Shown: positions 7,870-16,450, counted from the stretch's first letter. The stretch is DNA of 28,181 bases from Spirochaetales bacterium UBA6872 (GCA_002452215.1 DKCO01000047.1:1-28181), one strand, 5' to 3'. Numbers and translations: made by a program. The notes: generated by a model from the letters alone, not told the origin.

Positions 7870-7881
7870 GTGATGAAGATA

Positions 7882-9591
7882 CTACTTGAGGTAGATATCC
7901 TTGACAGGATGGTAATCCATTGTGTTTGGATACCAGCCACCCCACTTTTCTGTATCGATCATGTTTGTTGATACATAGACATAGAATGGAATGATTCCCT
8001 GGTCTTCGTTGATGAACAGATTCTCAGCTTCCTTTAGTGTTGCGAATCTCTCTTCGCCAGCAGGCATTGTTGCTGCTTTCTTGATCAATTCGTCATACTT
8101 TGCATTTGAATATCTTCCACCATTCATTCCAGCACCTGTTACGAACATGTCGAGGAATGTGTTTGGATCTTGATAATCGCCTACCCAACCAGCTCTAGCA
8201 ACATCGAAGTTTCCAGCGTTTCTGTTTGAAAGGTATGTTGCCCATTCCTGGTTCTCAAGAACACAATCGATTCCAAGGTTTGTTTTCCATTGTTGCTGTA
8301 CATACTCAGCAATCAACTTATGAGCATCACTTGTATTGTAGAGAAGATTGAATGATGGGAAGCCAACTCCATTTGGATATCCTGCTTCAGCAAGAAGTCT
8401 CTGAGCTTCAGCAATCATATCATCCTGGTCTCCGTCGAATGGGAATGCAAGTGGCTCGTAGCCAGCCATCTCAGGAACAATGCCCCATGTTGGAATCTGG
8501 CCTGCTTTTGTAATCTCATCAACGAGAGTCTGTCTGTCGATTGCAAGTGCAAGTGCTTTTCTTACTCTAGCATCATCAAATGGTGCTCTCTCGTTCTGGA
8601 TTGTGTAGTAGTAGACAGAAAGCTGAGGAGCTACTTGATAGTCATCTCTCATCATTGCACCATCAAGCTTGTCGCTTGGGATGGATGTGAGCCAATCAAC
8701 GTCGCCTGCAATGTACATGTTGTAGTTTGTGTTGTCATCATCTGATGCATAGAATACAACTTCATCAAGCTTTACATTGTCTTTGTCCCAGTATGTCTCT
8801 GACTTGACCATGACAATCTTGTCCTGTGGAGTCCATTCTGAAAGAACAAATGGTCCGTTTCCTACGAAGTTTCCTGGAAGAACCCACTGGTCGCCGTACT
8901 TTTCAATTGCTTGCTTTGGGACAATACCGAATGAATAGTGTCCGAGAGCTCCAATAACGTAAGGAAGTGGTCCAACAAGCTCCATCTGGAATGTATAGTC
9001 ATCAAGAGCCTTGATTGCAACAGCTGATGCATCTGCTGTTCCTTCATAGTACTCTGATGCACCCTTTAGGAACATTGCTGGGAACCATGCATATGGAGAT
9101 GCTGTCTCTGGAGCAAGCTCTCTGAGCCATGAGTATACAACATCATTTGCTGTAACAGGTGTGCCATCTGACCACTTTGCATTCTCTCTGAGTTTGAATG
9201 TATAGACAGTTCCATCTTCAGATACTGTCCAGCTTTCAGCTACTCCTGGAACTCCTTCAGCTGTCTTTGGATCGAATACGATCAAGCCTTCGAATAGTCC
9301 CTCGAATAGTCTATGCTCTGGAACACCCTGGATCTTTGCAGGGTCAAGAGACTCTGGCTCTGCGCCATTTGATACTCTGAATACTACCTTTTCTGGCTCA
9401 GCTTTTGCTGCTGGAGCTTCTGTGGCTACAGTTGCTTTTGTAGCCACTGGAGCTGTTGAAGTGGTAGTGGTAGTAGTTGTCGTTGTTGTAGCTTCAGAAG
9501 TTGAAGTTGCTTTCTTCTCGCAACCTACAAATACAGAAAGGCTTAGAGCTACAACCAAAAGTGCGATAACTGCTCTTTTTACTGTTTTCAT
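7882..9591 (-). CDS. oppA: Oligopeptide-binding lipoprotein (SBP family 5)
   Basis: A 569-residue extracytoplasmic solute-binding protein that captures peptides for the Opp ABC transporter. It has a lipoprotein signal (MKTVKRAVIALLVVALSLSVFVGC, written in two parts: a basic start plus hydrophobic core, with the lipidated Cys at about residue 24). A Thr/Ala-rich linker with a run of ten Thr follows, then the SBP_bac_5 fold (FRVSNGAEPESLDP; LRENAKWSDGTPVTANDVVYSW; PFDDARVRKALALAIDR; NFDVARAGWVGDYQDPNTFLD). AAGGAG 7 nt upstream supports the start. It is transcribed in the same direction as oppBCDF but lies beyond their terminator, behind two unrelated genes, with its own promoter. This allows higher expression of the binding protein. 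Ligand (peptide, or another class such as nickel or sugar) is inferred from the neighbouring permeases. Confidence 0.9.
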   Translation of the reverse strand: MKTVKRAVIALLVVALSLSVFVGCEKKATSTSEATTTTTTTTTTSTAPVATKATVATEAPAAKAEPEKVVFRVSNGAEPESLDPAKIQGVPEHRLFEGLFEGLIVFDPKTAEGVPGVAESWTVSEDGTVYTFKLRENAKWSDGTPVTANDVVYSWLRELAPETASPYAWFPAMFLKGASEYYEGTADASAVAIKALDDYTFQMELVGPLPYVIGALGHYSFGIVPKQAIEKYGDQWVLPGNFVGNGPFVLSEWTPQDKIVMVKSETYWDKDNVKLDEVVFYASDDDNTNYNMYIAGDVDWLTSIPSDKLDGAMMRDDYQVAPQLSVYYYTIQNERAPFDDARVRKALALAIDRQTLVDEITKAGQIPTWGIVPEMAGYEPLAFPFDGDQDDMIAEAQRLLAEAGYPNGVGFPSFNLLYNTSDAHKLIAEYVQQQWKTNLGIDCVLENQEWATYLSNRNAGNFDVARAGWVGDYQDPNTFLDMFVTGAGMNGGRYSNAKYDELIKKAATMPAGEERFATLKEAENLFINEDQGIIPFYVYVSTNMIDTEKWGGWYPNTMDYHPVKDIYLK

Positions 9592-9662
9592 GTTGTCTCT
9601 CCTTAATTAAGAGTTTTTAAGCAAGGGAAATGTTTTATCCATTTCTCTGTTTAATGCAATAG

Positions 9663-9691
9663 ATAATAAAGAGTTTTGGTTAGTTCGTAAA
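9663..9691 (-). promoter_or_regulatory. Promoter of oppA
   Basis: Minus strand -35 TTTACG (9691-9686), 17 bp spacer, -10 TATTAT (9668-9663). The predicted leader is about 65 nt. A short inverted repeat, TTCGT/ACGAA, overlaps the -35 side and could be an operator. Confidence 0.5.
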
Positions 9692-9763
9692 TATTTTAGG
9701 AACGAAAATGTATATTTAATGAATAAAAATCAAGAAAAATGAATATAGAAATGAGTTTTATTC

Positions 9764-10798
9764 CTATTTGCATATCTTTCTCTGGTTTATTTTTTTAGGA
9801 ATCTCCAGTTTTTTTGCAAAAGATGAGCCGAGATCATAGCTTTGCTTAGAAAAATTTCTTGAGCCATATTTTATGGTTCTAAGTTTATTTTTGAATACAA
9901 GTCGGTTTGCTTTTTCCGCGTTTTCTTTTTCTGTTGCAACTATAAGTGCTCTTGTATTGCTATCGAGTGACCAAAGTTTATTTTCCATCTCAGGTATTGC
10001 GCCCACTACAAAGCCATCCTTTGTTATTGAGAATCCCTCTTTCCTGAGTTTTTTTACCTCTTTGTTTATGCTATCGAGAATATAGTCAAATAGATAAAGC
10101 GCAAATTCAACTTCCGGTAAATTGCCATAGCATCTTATAACAGAACTATCATCTTGTTTGCATTTTACGATAAATACTCCGGTTGCTTTTGAAATAAATG
10201 AACAAATTTTTGATACGTAAAGCGCGATCTTCTTACCCTCATACAAATCCGAGATATAAATCTTCTCTTCATCTTCTTCTTTTTGCACGCCTTTCATCTC
10301 TAGCATCAGTTTTTGTGCCTTCGAGAGTGCTATCATGGCTTCATTCTCAAAAGGCGATGTTGATAGTGCCATGAGCTTTGTTATCCTTTGCTCGTTTTTT
10401 TCTTGATCAATAAGCTTTTTCTTTATTTGTGCTTTGTCAAAGCCTTTCTCGACGCCAAGCATATCGCAATAATCCCTGAATTTTGCACTATGGCCAGAAA
10501 GCTCGTTGTTGATTGCATAATCAAGTGCATGTGCAACTTCATGCAAGAATATATTTTCTATAGCTTTTTTATCTATGTTGTTGTTAATCAAGCTCTCATT
10601 TAGGACAATGTATTTGCCATCTTTGAAAAATGTACCGAGTTTCTCGTTCGATAAAGAAGCAAAGAAGACTTCCGAAAATAGTTGGCATGACAAATGGAAT
10701 TTTGCTTTTATCTCACTCTCTTTCTCTTTGCCAATGTGCAAAAGGTTCTCTCTTATTTTGTTTTCATTGTCGCTTGTAACCCGAATTGTTCTATTCAT
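9764..10798 (-). CDS. SprT-like zinc metalloprotease domain fused to DUF2786
   Basis: About 344 residues. The N-terminal part is SprT-like: the zinc site HEVAHALDY and a third ligand in ELSGHSAKFRDYC, followed by the helical tail. The next segment, ITKLMALSTSPFENEAMIALSKAQKLMLE, is a DUF2786 motif. The remainder (KIYISDLYEGKKIALYVSKIC...) resembles the DUF7168 domain that accompanies DUF2786. Such combinations occur in bacterial and phage genomes with no settled function; SprT domains in eukaryotes cut DNA-protein crosslinks, but that role is not shown here. There is no signal peptide. The start is uncertain: ATG 10798 is preferred because TATATT ends 6 nt upstream; ATG 10816 is in frame but has no ribosome site either. 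It is a single-gene unit, divergent from the small membrane protein gene with only about 45 bp between starts. Confidence 0.78.
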   Translation of the reverse strand: MNRTIRVTSDNENKIRENLLHIGKEKESEIKAKFHLSCQLFSEVFFASLSNEKLGTFFKDGKYIVLNESLINNNIDKKAIENIFLHEVAHALDYAINNELSGHSAKFRDYCDMLGVEKGFDKAQIKKKLIDQEKNEQRITKLMALSTSPFENEAMIALSKAQKLMLEMKGVQKEEDEEKIYISDLYEGKKIALYVSKICSFISKATGVFIVKCKQDDSSVIRCYGNLPEVEFALYLFDYILDSINKEVKKLRKEGFSITKDGFVVGAIPEMENKLWSLDSNTRALIVATEKENAEKANRLVFKNKLRTIKYGSRNFSKQSYDLGSSFAKKLEIPKKINQRKICK

Positions 10799-10808
10799 TC
10801 CATTAATA

Positions 10809-10836
10809 TAGACCATTTGGTTTTTTTTGCTAATAT
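10809..10836 (+). promoter_or_regulatory. Promoter of the small membrane protein gene (leaderless geometry)
   Basis: -35 TAGACC (10809-10814), 16 bp spacer, extended -10 TG-C-TAATAT (hexamer 10831-10836), then 7 nt to ATG 10844. It overlaps the 5' end of the divergent SprT-like gene. Confidence 0.5.
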
Positions 10837-10843
10837 TTATGGT

Positions 10844-11383
10844 ATGTTTTCATATGATTTCAGATCCCATCATGATCGAGCCATATACGGTCCATCGATA
10901 TTGTTTAGGTTTCTTTGTTCTTTTTTTCTTGTATTCTTGGTCATTGGACTTGTTTCTGTGATCTTATCTAACGAGTGGACGATATATGGCCTTTTCCCAG
11001 TTGCTGTTATTGTTATCCTTTCAATTTCTCTTTTGTATAGGGATTCTTGGATTTTTGACAACAAGAGCAGGGAGATCATATTTGTTTGGGGATTTGGCCC
11101 TTTCATAAAGAAGGAAAAGTGGTCATACGACGAGATCGAAAGGATTGAAGTTACGCATTTCATAAAAGGCATTTCTGAGACATCTGAGAAGCAAGTTGCC
11201 TCTTTTAGGCACAGAGCTCAGGTTGTACTGTCAATCAGACTAAACAAGGATGAAAAAAAAGATTTGGAGATAATGGGTGAGAAGAAATCAGGAGGAAAGC
11301 TTGAGCGGAATGCTTCTTGGCTATCTGGATTCACGGGTCTTGCTCTCTTTGTTGATAGACCAAGAGATAGAAAAAGCAGATAA
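10844..11383 (+). CDS. Small membrane protein, two TM helices and PH-like C-terminal region
   Basis: A 179-residue protein I do not recognise by name. Two hydrophobic helices (about residues 20-42, CSFFLVFLVIGLVSVIL; and 46-66, GLFPVAVIVILSISLLY) are separated by a short loop. They are followed by a soluble, charged region with WIFDNKSREIIFVWGFGPFIKKEKWSYDEIERIEV, which has the look of a bacterial PH-like (bPH) membrane domain. The start at 10844 is chosen because an extended -10 ends 7 nt upstream. An open frame continues 150 bp further upstream but would run through the divergent gene. No Shine-Dalgarno site is present. It converges on the opp operon and may be unrelated to it. Function is unknown. 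Confidence 0.6.
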   Translation: MFSYDFRSHHDRAIYGPSILFRFLCSFFLVFLVIGLVSVILSNEWTIYGLFPVAVIVILSISLLYRDSWIFDNKSREIIFVWGFGPFIKKEKWSYDEIERIEVTHFIKGISETSEKQVASFRHRAQVVLSIRLNKDEKKDLEIMGEKKSGGKLERNASWLSGFTGLALFVDRPRDRKSR

Positions 11384-11385
11384 AC

Positions 11386-11414
11386 AAAAACTGCTAGGAG
11401 CTTTTCCTAGCAGT
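11386..11414 (-). terminator. Terminator of the oppBCDF operon
   Basis: Perfect 10-bp stem ACTGCTAGGA (11390-11399) / TCCTAGCAGT (11405-11414) with a 5-nt loop. On the minus strand it is followed by TTTTTGTTT, a good U-tract just after the oppF stop. The plus side lacks a T-run, so it is mainly one-directional. Confidence 0.85.
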
Positions 11415-11422
11415 CGACTGAA

Positions 11423-12526
11423 TCAGTTCTCTTCGTCAGTTGATGTTTCTTTGTAGTCTTTATGATCTACTTTGTCATATAGCCAACATGCGACGCTGTG
11501 GTTTTCTGAGTGCTCGAACATAGGTGGAATGTGTTTTTTGCACCAATCCATCTTCTTTGGGCATCTGTCGTAGAAATAGCAACCGAACCTTTCCTTGTCA
11601 GGCGATGGTACATCTCCCTCTAGCACGATTCTCTTTCTTGTTCTCTCCAATTCTGGATCAGGTATAGGAGCTGCAGAAAGCAGTGCCTCTGTATATGGAT
11701 GTAAAGGAGTGCTGTATAGTTCAGTGGATTCGGATACTTCCATGATTTTGCCAAGGTACATTACGACGACTCTGTCAGAGATATGCTGGATAACAGCCAA
11801 GTCGTGGGCGATAAATATGAATGTAATTCCAAGTTCTTTTTGAAGCTCAGCAATCAAATTCAGAACTTGAGCTTGAATCGAGACATCCAGAGCTGATACA
11901 GGCTCATCAGCAAGAATAATCTTAGGATTGAGTGCAAGCGCTCGTGCAATCCCGACTCTTTGTTTCTGTCCGCCTGAGAATTCATGTGGATAACGATTCT
12001 TGAAAGCTTTGTTGATTCCTACTTTATCCATAAGCTCTTCGACTCTGCTGTCAATTTCGTCTTTTGTCCACTTATGATCAAGTAGCCCACGTCTATTGTA
12101 GATTTGAAGAGGTTCAGCAATTATGTTGCCAATGGTCATTCTTGGGTCCAAGGACGAATATGGATCCTGGAAGATCATCTGTATTTCTCTTCTTTCTTTC
12201 AAAAGCGTATCTTTGTCTGCTGATACAAGGTCTACGCCATTGAATATTACTTGTCCTGATGTTGGCTTATAGAGCTGTGCAATCGATCTCACAGTTGTAG
12301 ACTTGCCACATCCGGATTCTCCGACAATACCTAGAATCTCGCCCTCATAGACGTCAAAGGAGATTCCATCAACAGCTCTGATAGCACCTTTTTGTCTCTT
12401 TAGAATACCACCATTGTCAATTGGAAAGTGTTGATAAAGATCTGTGACTCTCAACAGTACTTTCTTTCCATCTTTTGTTTCTTCCATCTTTATTGGCTGT
12501 TTTTTTAGTTCTTTTTTATTTGGCAT
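11423..12526 (-). CDS. oppF: Oligopeptide ABC transporter ATP-binding protein OppF
   Basis: A 367-residue cytoplasmic ATPase, one of the two that power peptide import. Visible motifs are Walker A GESGCGKST, Q-loop MIFQDPYSSLDPRM, signature FSGGQKQRVGIARAL, Walker B KIILADEPVSALD and the switch His in FIFIAHDLAVIQ. The C-terminal oligopeptide-transporter extension follows (LHPYTEALLSAAPIPDP, then a Cys-containing tail CYFYDRCPKKMDWC). The GGILKRQKGAIRAVDGISFDV stretch at the N-terminus is typical of OppF rather than OppD. The gene overlaps oppD by 11 bp, with GAAGGAGG inside oppD supplying the ribosome site, and is the last gene of the operon. Confidence 0.93.
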   Translation of the reverse strand: MPNKKELKKQPIKMEETKDGKKVLLRVTDLYQHFPIDNGGILKRQKGAIRAVDGISFDVYEGEILGIVGESGCGKSTTVRSIAQLYKPTSGQVIFNGVDLVSADKDTLLKERREIQMIFQDPYSSLDPRMTIGNIIAEPLQIYNRRGLLDHKWTKDEIDSRVEELMDKVGINKAFKNRYPHEFSGGQKQRVGIARALALNPKIILADEPVSALDVSIQAQVLNLIAELQKELGITFIFIAHDLAVIQHISDRVVVMYLGKIMEVSESTELYSTPLHPYTEALLSAAPIPDPELERTRKRIVLEGDVPSPDKERFGCYFYDRCPKKMDWCKKHIPPMFEHSENHSVACWLYDKVDHKDYKETSTDEEN

Positions 12527-13556
12527 TGCTTGCAGCCTCCTTCAATGCATTTGCTATTTCTTCCTCTGTCGCGTGGATCCAGCATGATACGCTGTGGCCT
12601 TTGCTGATTTCTTTTGTTGGCGGATAGGCACAATGGCAAACATCCATGGCCTTGTGGCATCTTGGATGGAATGGGCAGCAAGGAGGAAGGTCGATTACGT
12701 TTGGTGGTTGTCCTTCAATAGAGAACAGCTTCTCCTTTTTTCCTTTTGCATCGAGCTTTGGAACAGATGCAATAAGCCCTTCCGTGTATGGATGCAAAGG
12801 ATTCTCGAAGAGATCATCGACAGATGCCTTCTCGACTATTTTGCCAGCGTACATTACACAAACATTGTCACACATTCCTGCAACGACTCCCAAATCATGG
12901 GTGATCAAGATGACAGCTGTATTGAATTTCTCGTTCATTCTCTGTATCAATTCAAGGATCTGGGCCTGAATTGTGACATCCAAAGCTGTCGTTGGCTCAT
13001 CTGCAATCAATAGGTCTGCATTACATGAAAGAGCCATTGCAATCATTACTCTTTGTCTCATGCCTCCAGAGAATTGGTGAGGGTAGGCATCTATTCTTTT
13101 CTCAGGCCTTGGAATGCCAACCTCTGCAAGCATTTTTATTGCTTTTTCCCTTGCTTCCTTCTTCGTAACATCCTGATGAAGCATTATCGTCTCAATCATT
13201 TGTGTAGATATTCTCAAGAATGGGTTCAATGATGTCATAGGATCTTGGAAGATCATAGAGATCTTGTTTCCTCTGATATTCCTCAATTGCTTTTCGCTCA
13301 TCTTCAGGATATCTTCGCCTTCGTATAAAACTTGCCCGCCAACGACTTTTCCAGGAGGAGATGGCACAAGCTTCATAATCGATAGGTTGGTGACAGACTT
13401 TCCACAACCGGATTCGCCTACAAGTCCTATTGTCTCGCCTTTGTGTACGTCAAATGAAACACCATCAACAGCCTTCAAGATTCCTGCATCTGTCTTGAAG
13501 TGAGTTTGCAAATCCTTCACCTTGAGTATAATATCTTCGTCTTTGAATTCTTTCAT
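12516..13556 (-). CDS. oppD: Oligopeptide ABC transporter ATP-binding protein OppD
   Basis: A 346-residue ATPase partner of OppF. It shows Walker A GESGCGKSV, MIFQDPMTSLNPFLRI, signature FSGGMRQRVMIAMAL, Walker B DLLIADEPTTALD and the switch His in VILITHDLGVVAG. The C-terminal peptide-transporter extension contains LHPYTEGLIASVPKLD and the Cys cluster CPFHPRCHKAMDVC ending in HSVSCW. TAAGGAG about 9 nt upstream supports the start at 13556. It lies 11 bp after oppC and overlaps oppF, so the four genes are cotranscribed. Confidence 0.93.
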   Translation of the reverse strand: MKEFKDEDIILKVKDLQTHFKTDAGILKAVDGVSFDVHKGETIGLVGESGCGKSVTNLSIMKLVPSPPGKVVGGQVLYEGEDILKMSEKQLRNIRGNKISMIFQDPMTSLNPFLRISTQMIETIMLHQDVTKKEAREKAIKMLAEVGIPRPEKRIDAYPHQFSGGMRQRVMIAMALSCNADLLIADEPTTALDVTIQAQILELIQRMNEKFNTAVILITHDLGVVAGMCDNVCVMYAGKIVEKASVDDLFENPLHPYTEGLIASVPKLDAKGKKEKLFSIEGQPPNVIDLPPCCPFHPRCHKAMDVCHCAYPPTKEISKGHSVSCWIHATEEEIANALKEAASNAK

Positions 13557-13567
13557 TTTCCTTCTCC

Positions 13568-15169
13568 TTAAAGCTGGTTCTTGCTTTGCGGGTCAAACGC
13601 ATCTCTCAGGCCATCTCCGAGGAAGTTCATTGCAAACAAGAAGATAACCATTGCAAGTGATGGGTAGATCAAAAGCCAAGGATAAACTGTCATAGATGCA
13701 ACAGCATCTCCTATCAAAGAGCCCCAAGATGCAAATGGAGCTTGGACTCCTAATCCCAGGAATGACAAGAATGATTCTTGCATGATGAAATTAGGGATAC
13801 GAATAGTTGAATAAACGATAATGACAGAAAGTGAATTAGGTATCATATGCCTTGATATGATTCTTGCTGTCGATGCGCCCATAGAGCGAGCAGCCTCAAC
13901 ATACTCTTGGTTTTTCAAGCTCATGATCTGGCCTCTTACCATACGTGCAATCGTAAGCCAGGAGATCAACGCTAATGCGAAGAAAAGATTGAATAGTCCT
14001 CTTCCGAATACTGCCATACATATTATGACAAGAAGCATGTAAGGGAGTCCGTACATAACATCTACGAATCTCATCAAGTAGTAGTCGACTCTACCACCTT
14101 TGTATCCAGCAATTGAACCTACAAGGATTCCAATTACAACAGATGTAATTGTTCCAATCAAGCCGATAGCAATTGAAACTCTTCCGCCATAGACGATTCT
14201 GGAGAGCAGGTCTCTTCCAAGGGAATCAGTTCCAAGGATATAGCGTCTGTCATTTGTTCTTGATGCCTCTAGCTTCAGTGTCAAACCGCTTGGGATTTCC
14301 ATCTCTTCATTGAGAGGGAAATTAAGATCAGGATTTTGCTTGATCTCTGCTTTTATCTTGGCAAGAGCTTCCTTGTTTGCTTGGGTTTTGATCTTCGAAA
14401 GGATATTTTCCTTTGCTAGTTTTGAGTATTCAGATTCTGAGTAGTTCTCAATTTCAATTTCAGCTTGAGCTTGTGCATCTGCTGTTGAGATTTCGGAATC
14501 ATTTGCTTTTATTGTATTTACTTCTGCTGATACAAGTTCTTTTCTTATTGCACTATTTATGGTCTCTATGGCAAGACCATTGTTCATAGCTGAGTATACT
14601 TCTTCAAGTTGATAGTAATCTGCTTTATCGAGGTTCATCCTTTCGCCGTCGATAGTTGCATAAAGTTTTTTGATTGTTACCATCACATCGCTTTCGATTT
14701 TCTCTTCATATCGTTCAATTGTCTTCAAATCCGATTGAGAGAATTCGAATGTGCCAGCTTCTCTTTGTTTTTCGCCTTCCTCTGAAAGATAATTCCAAAC
14801 TTTTGTAGTTTGATCTTCCTTGATCCAGCCCTTTATCATTGCATTTTCTTCATCAGATAAAACAAGACGGCCGGATCTCCATGCTTGGTAATAGATGTCT
14901 TGAAGTTTTTTGTCCATCATCAAGTCGCCAGCTGTTTTTGTCAAAGAGGGTTGCAATTGCTTATGGTCTATTACTTGTTCATAGTATGGATAAAGAGGCA
15001 GAACGCCTGCAAGAGCTGCAATTAGAGCATAGATGCAAACAACTACAAGCCCTACAATTGCCATTTTGTTTTTCTTAAGTCGCTTCCATGCCTCTTTTGT
15101 AAGGCTTGTTCCCTCTACGACTTGATTGAATTCATTTGTTGTTATGTTTTTCGTCTTTTTTATTGCCAT
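13568..15169 (-). CDS. oppC: Oligopeptide ABC transporter permease OppC with large extracytoplasmic insertion
   Basis: A 533-residue inner-membrane permease, far longer than the usual 300 or so. TM1 (about residues 37-58) is followed not by the normal short loop but by about 250 mostly charged, helical residues (Glu/Lys/Ala rich) before the family landmark GTDSLGRD (313-320). The rest is standard: RVSIAIGLIG, several helices, and the EAA loop EYVEAARSMGASTARIISRH that docks on the ATPases, ending FLGDGLRDAFDP. By topology the extra segment faces the periplasm, where it could contact OppA or the cell wall. No stop or frameshift interrupts it, so it is a genuine insertion. AGGAAG 5 nt upstream supports the start. 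It follows oppB after 12 bp. Confidence 0.9.
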   Translation of the reverse strand: MAIKKTKNITTNEFNQVVEGTSLTKEAWKRLKKNKMAIVGLVVVCIYALIAALAGVLPLYPYYEQVIDHKQLQPSLTKTAGDLMMDKKLQDIYYQAWRSGRLVLSDEENAMIKGWIKEDQTTKVWNYLSEEGEKQREAGTFEFSQSDLKTIERYEEKIESDVMVTIKKLYATIDGERMNLDKADYYQLEEVYSAMNNGLAIETINSAIRKELVSAEVNTIKANDSEISTADAQAQAEIEIENYSESEYSKLAKENILSKIKTQANKEALAKIKAEIKQNPDLNFPLNEEMEIPSGLTLKLEASRTNDRRYILGTDSLGRDLLSRIVYGGRVSIAIGLIGTITSVVIGILVGSIAGYKGGRVDYYLMRFVDVMYGLPYMLLVIICMAVFGRGLFNLFFALALISWLTIARMVRGQIMSLKNQEYVEAARSMGASTARIISRHMIPNSLSVIIVYSTIRIPNFIMQESFLSFLGLGVQAPFASWGSLIGDAVASMTVYPWLLIYPSLAMVIFLFAMNFLGDGLRDAFDPQSKNQL

Positions 15170-15181
15170 TGTCTTCCTGCC

Positions 15182-16114
15182 TTACTTGTATGTGATTCTT
15201 GGATCCAGGGCCGAATAGACTATATCGACAATGAAGTTCATTATTACGAGGATCACAGAGTAGACAATTACTACACCAACAATCAATGTGTAGTCTCTGT
15301 TGAACGATGATTGTACAAAGAATTTACCTAATCCTGGCACTCTGAATACTTGTTCGACGACGATTGAACCTGTGAGGATTCCAGCAAAGGCTGGTCCCAA
15401 GTATGAAACAACAGGGAGCATTGCTCCTTTCATTGCATGCTTGAAGATTATAGTTGAATTCTTCATTCCTTTTGCTTTTGCTGTCCTTATGTAGTCTGAG
15501 CGTAAAGTTTCAAGCATCGAAGACCTTGTAAGCCTAGCAACATCTGCATAATAGGCAAAGGAAAGTGCTATTACAGGTAACACGGCTGTGGTCCAAGGAG
15601 CTGAGCCATCGGCAAACCATCCAGATGTCGGAAGCCATTTGAGTTTCATCGCAAATACAAATTGCAAAACAGGTCCAACTACAAAAAGAGGTATCGAAAG
15701 TCCAAGAGCCGCAAGAGCCATAGGCACATAGTCGAGCACAGTGTTTTGTTTCACTGCAGCAATTATTCCAAATGATATGCCAAAGAAAAGAGCAACAATC
15801 ATTGCCATGCTTCCTAGCATAATCGAATTTGGAAGAGAACCAAAGATCAAGGAATTGACATCGTGGTCTTTGTACTTGTATGAAGGGCCAAGATCGCCTC
15901 TGATTACATCAAAAAGATATCTTCCATATTGTTGGATAAGAGGTTCGTCCATATGATACTTTGCTTCGATATTCTTCTTGATTACTTCAGGAAGAGCTCT
16001 TTCTCCATCGAAAGGACCTCCTGGCGCTATACGCACAATGAAAAAGCTTAACGTAATAATGATAAGCAACGTTGGAATCATTCCAATGAGTCGTTTGATG
16101 ATATACTTTGACAT
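15182..16114 (-). CDS. oppB: Oligopeptide ABC transporter permease OppB
   Basis: A 310-residue inner-membrane permease and first gene of oppBCDF. It starts MSKYIIKRLIGMIPTLLIIITLSFF (N-terminal membrane helix, quoted in part) with the family PGGPFDGERALP segment, further helices, and the EAA loop DYIRTAKAKGMKNSTIIFKHA. It ends in the typical DIVYSALDPRI. The ATG at 16114 is chosen because AGGAG lies 7 nt upstream; a TTG two codons earlier is rejected. Partner of OppC in forming the translocation pore. Confidence 0.93.
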   Translation of the reverse strand: MSKYIIKRLIGMIPTLLIIITLSFFIVRIAPGGPFDGERALPEVIKKNIEAKYHMDEPLIQQYGRYLFDVIRGDLGPSYKYKDHDVNSLIFGSLPNSIMLGSMAMIVALFFGISFGIIAAVKQNTVLDYVPMALAALGLSIPLFVVGPVLQFVFAMKLKWLPTSGWFADGSAPWTTAVLPVIALSFAYYADVARLTRSSMLETLRSDYIRTAKAKGMKNSTIIFKHAMKGAMLPVVSYLGPAFAGILTGSIVVEQVFRVPGLGKFFVQSSFNRDYTLIVGVVIVYSVILVIMNFIVDIVYSALDPRITYK

Positions 16115-16134
16115 GCACAACTCCTAATGGGACG

Positions 16135-16164
16135 ATTTTAGAGTAATAAGTGCAATTTATGCAA
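16135..16164 (-). promoter_or_regulatory. Promoter of the oppBCDF operon
   Basis: Minus strand -35 TTGCAT (16164-16159), 18 bp spacer, -10 TAAAAT (16140-16135). The start is predicted near 16128, just before AGGAG, giving a very short leader. Confidence 0.5.
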
Positions 16165-16423
16165 CTGTCTAGAGTAAAAGAAAATGCAATAAAACTGCAT
16201 ATTTTCGGTATAATCTTGCAATTTTTGGATGAGATTTTTTGTAATTACAGATGGTGTATTGATTTATTTAAATTAACAAATTGAATAAAATAGATTTTGT
16301 TTTTCCAAAAATGTTTTTGACAATAACCATCCGGTTCCACTTTGTCGGAACTAATATTGAAAAAAAGATTGGATATAGCATCAAAACCACAGAAAAAGCA
16401 CTCATCTCTTTTTGCCATTTTGA

Positions 16424-16450
16424 TTGCTCTTTTGTCTATTCTGGGATAAT
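16424..16450 (+). promoter_or_regulatory. Promoter of rimO (leaderless geometry)
   Basis: -35 TTGCTC (16424-16429), 15 bp spacer, extended -10 TG-G-GATAAT (hexamer 16445-16450), then 8 nt to the GTG start. The -35 and adjoining T-run (TTGCTCTTTT) are the same as in the ybaK promoter. Confidence 0.5.

Noticed and set aside
10694..10843. Upstream extension of the small membrane protein to 10694
   Set aside because: It would overlap the divergent SprT-like gene on the other strand; the promoter with correct geometry lies inside it.
16317..16357. TTGACA followed by a GGTTCC/GGAACT hairpin as a small RNA
   Set aside because: No -10 at normal spacing and no terminator; not supportable as an RNA gene.
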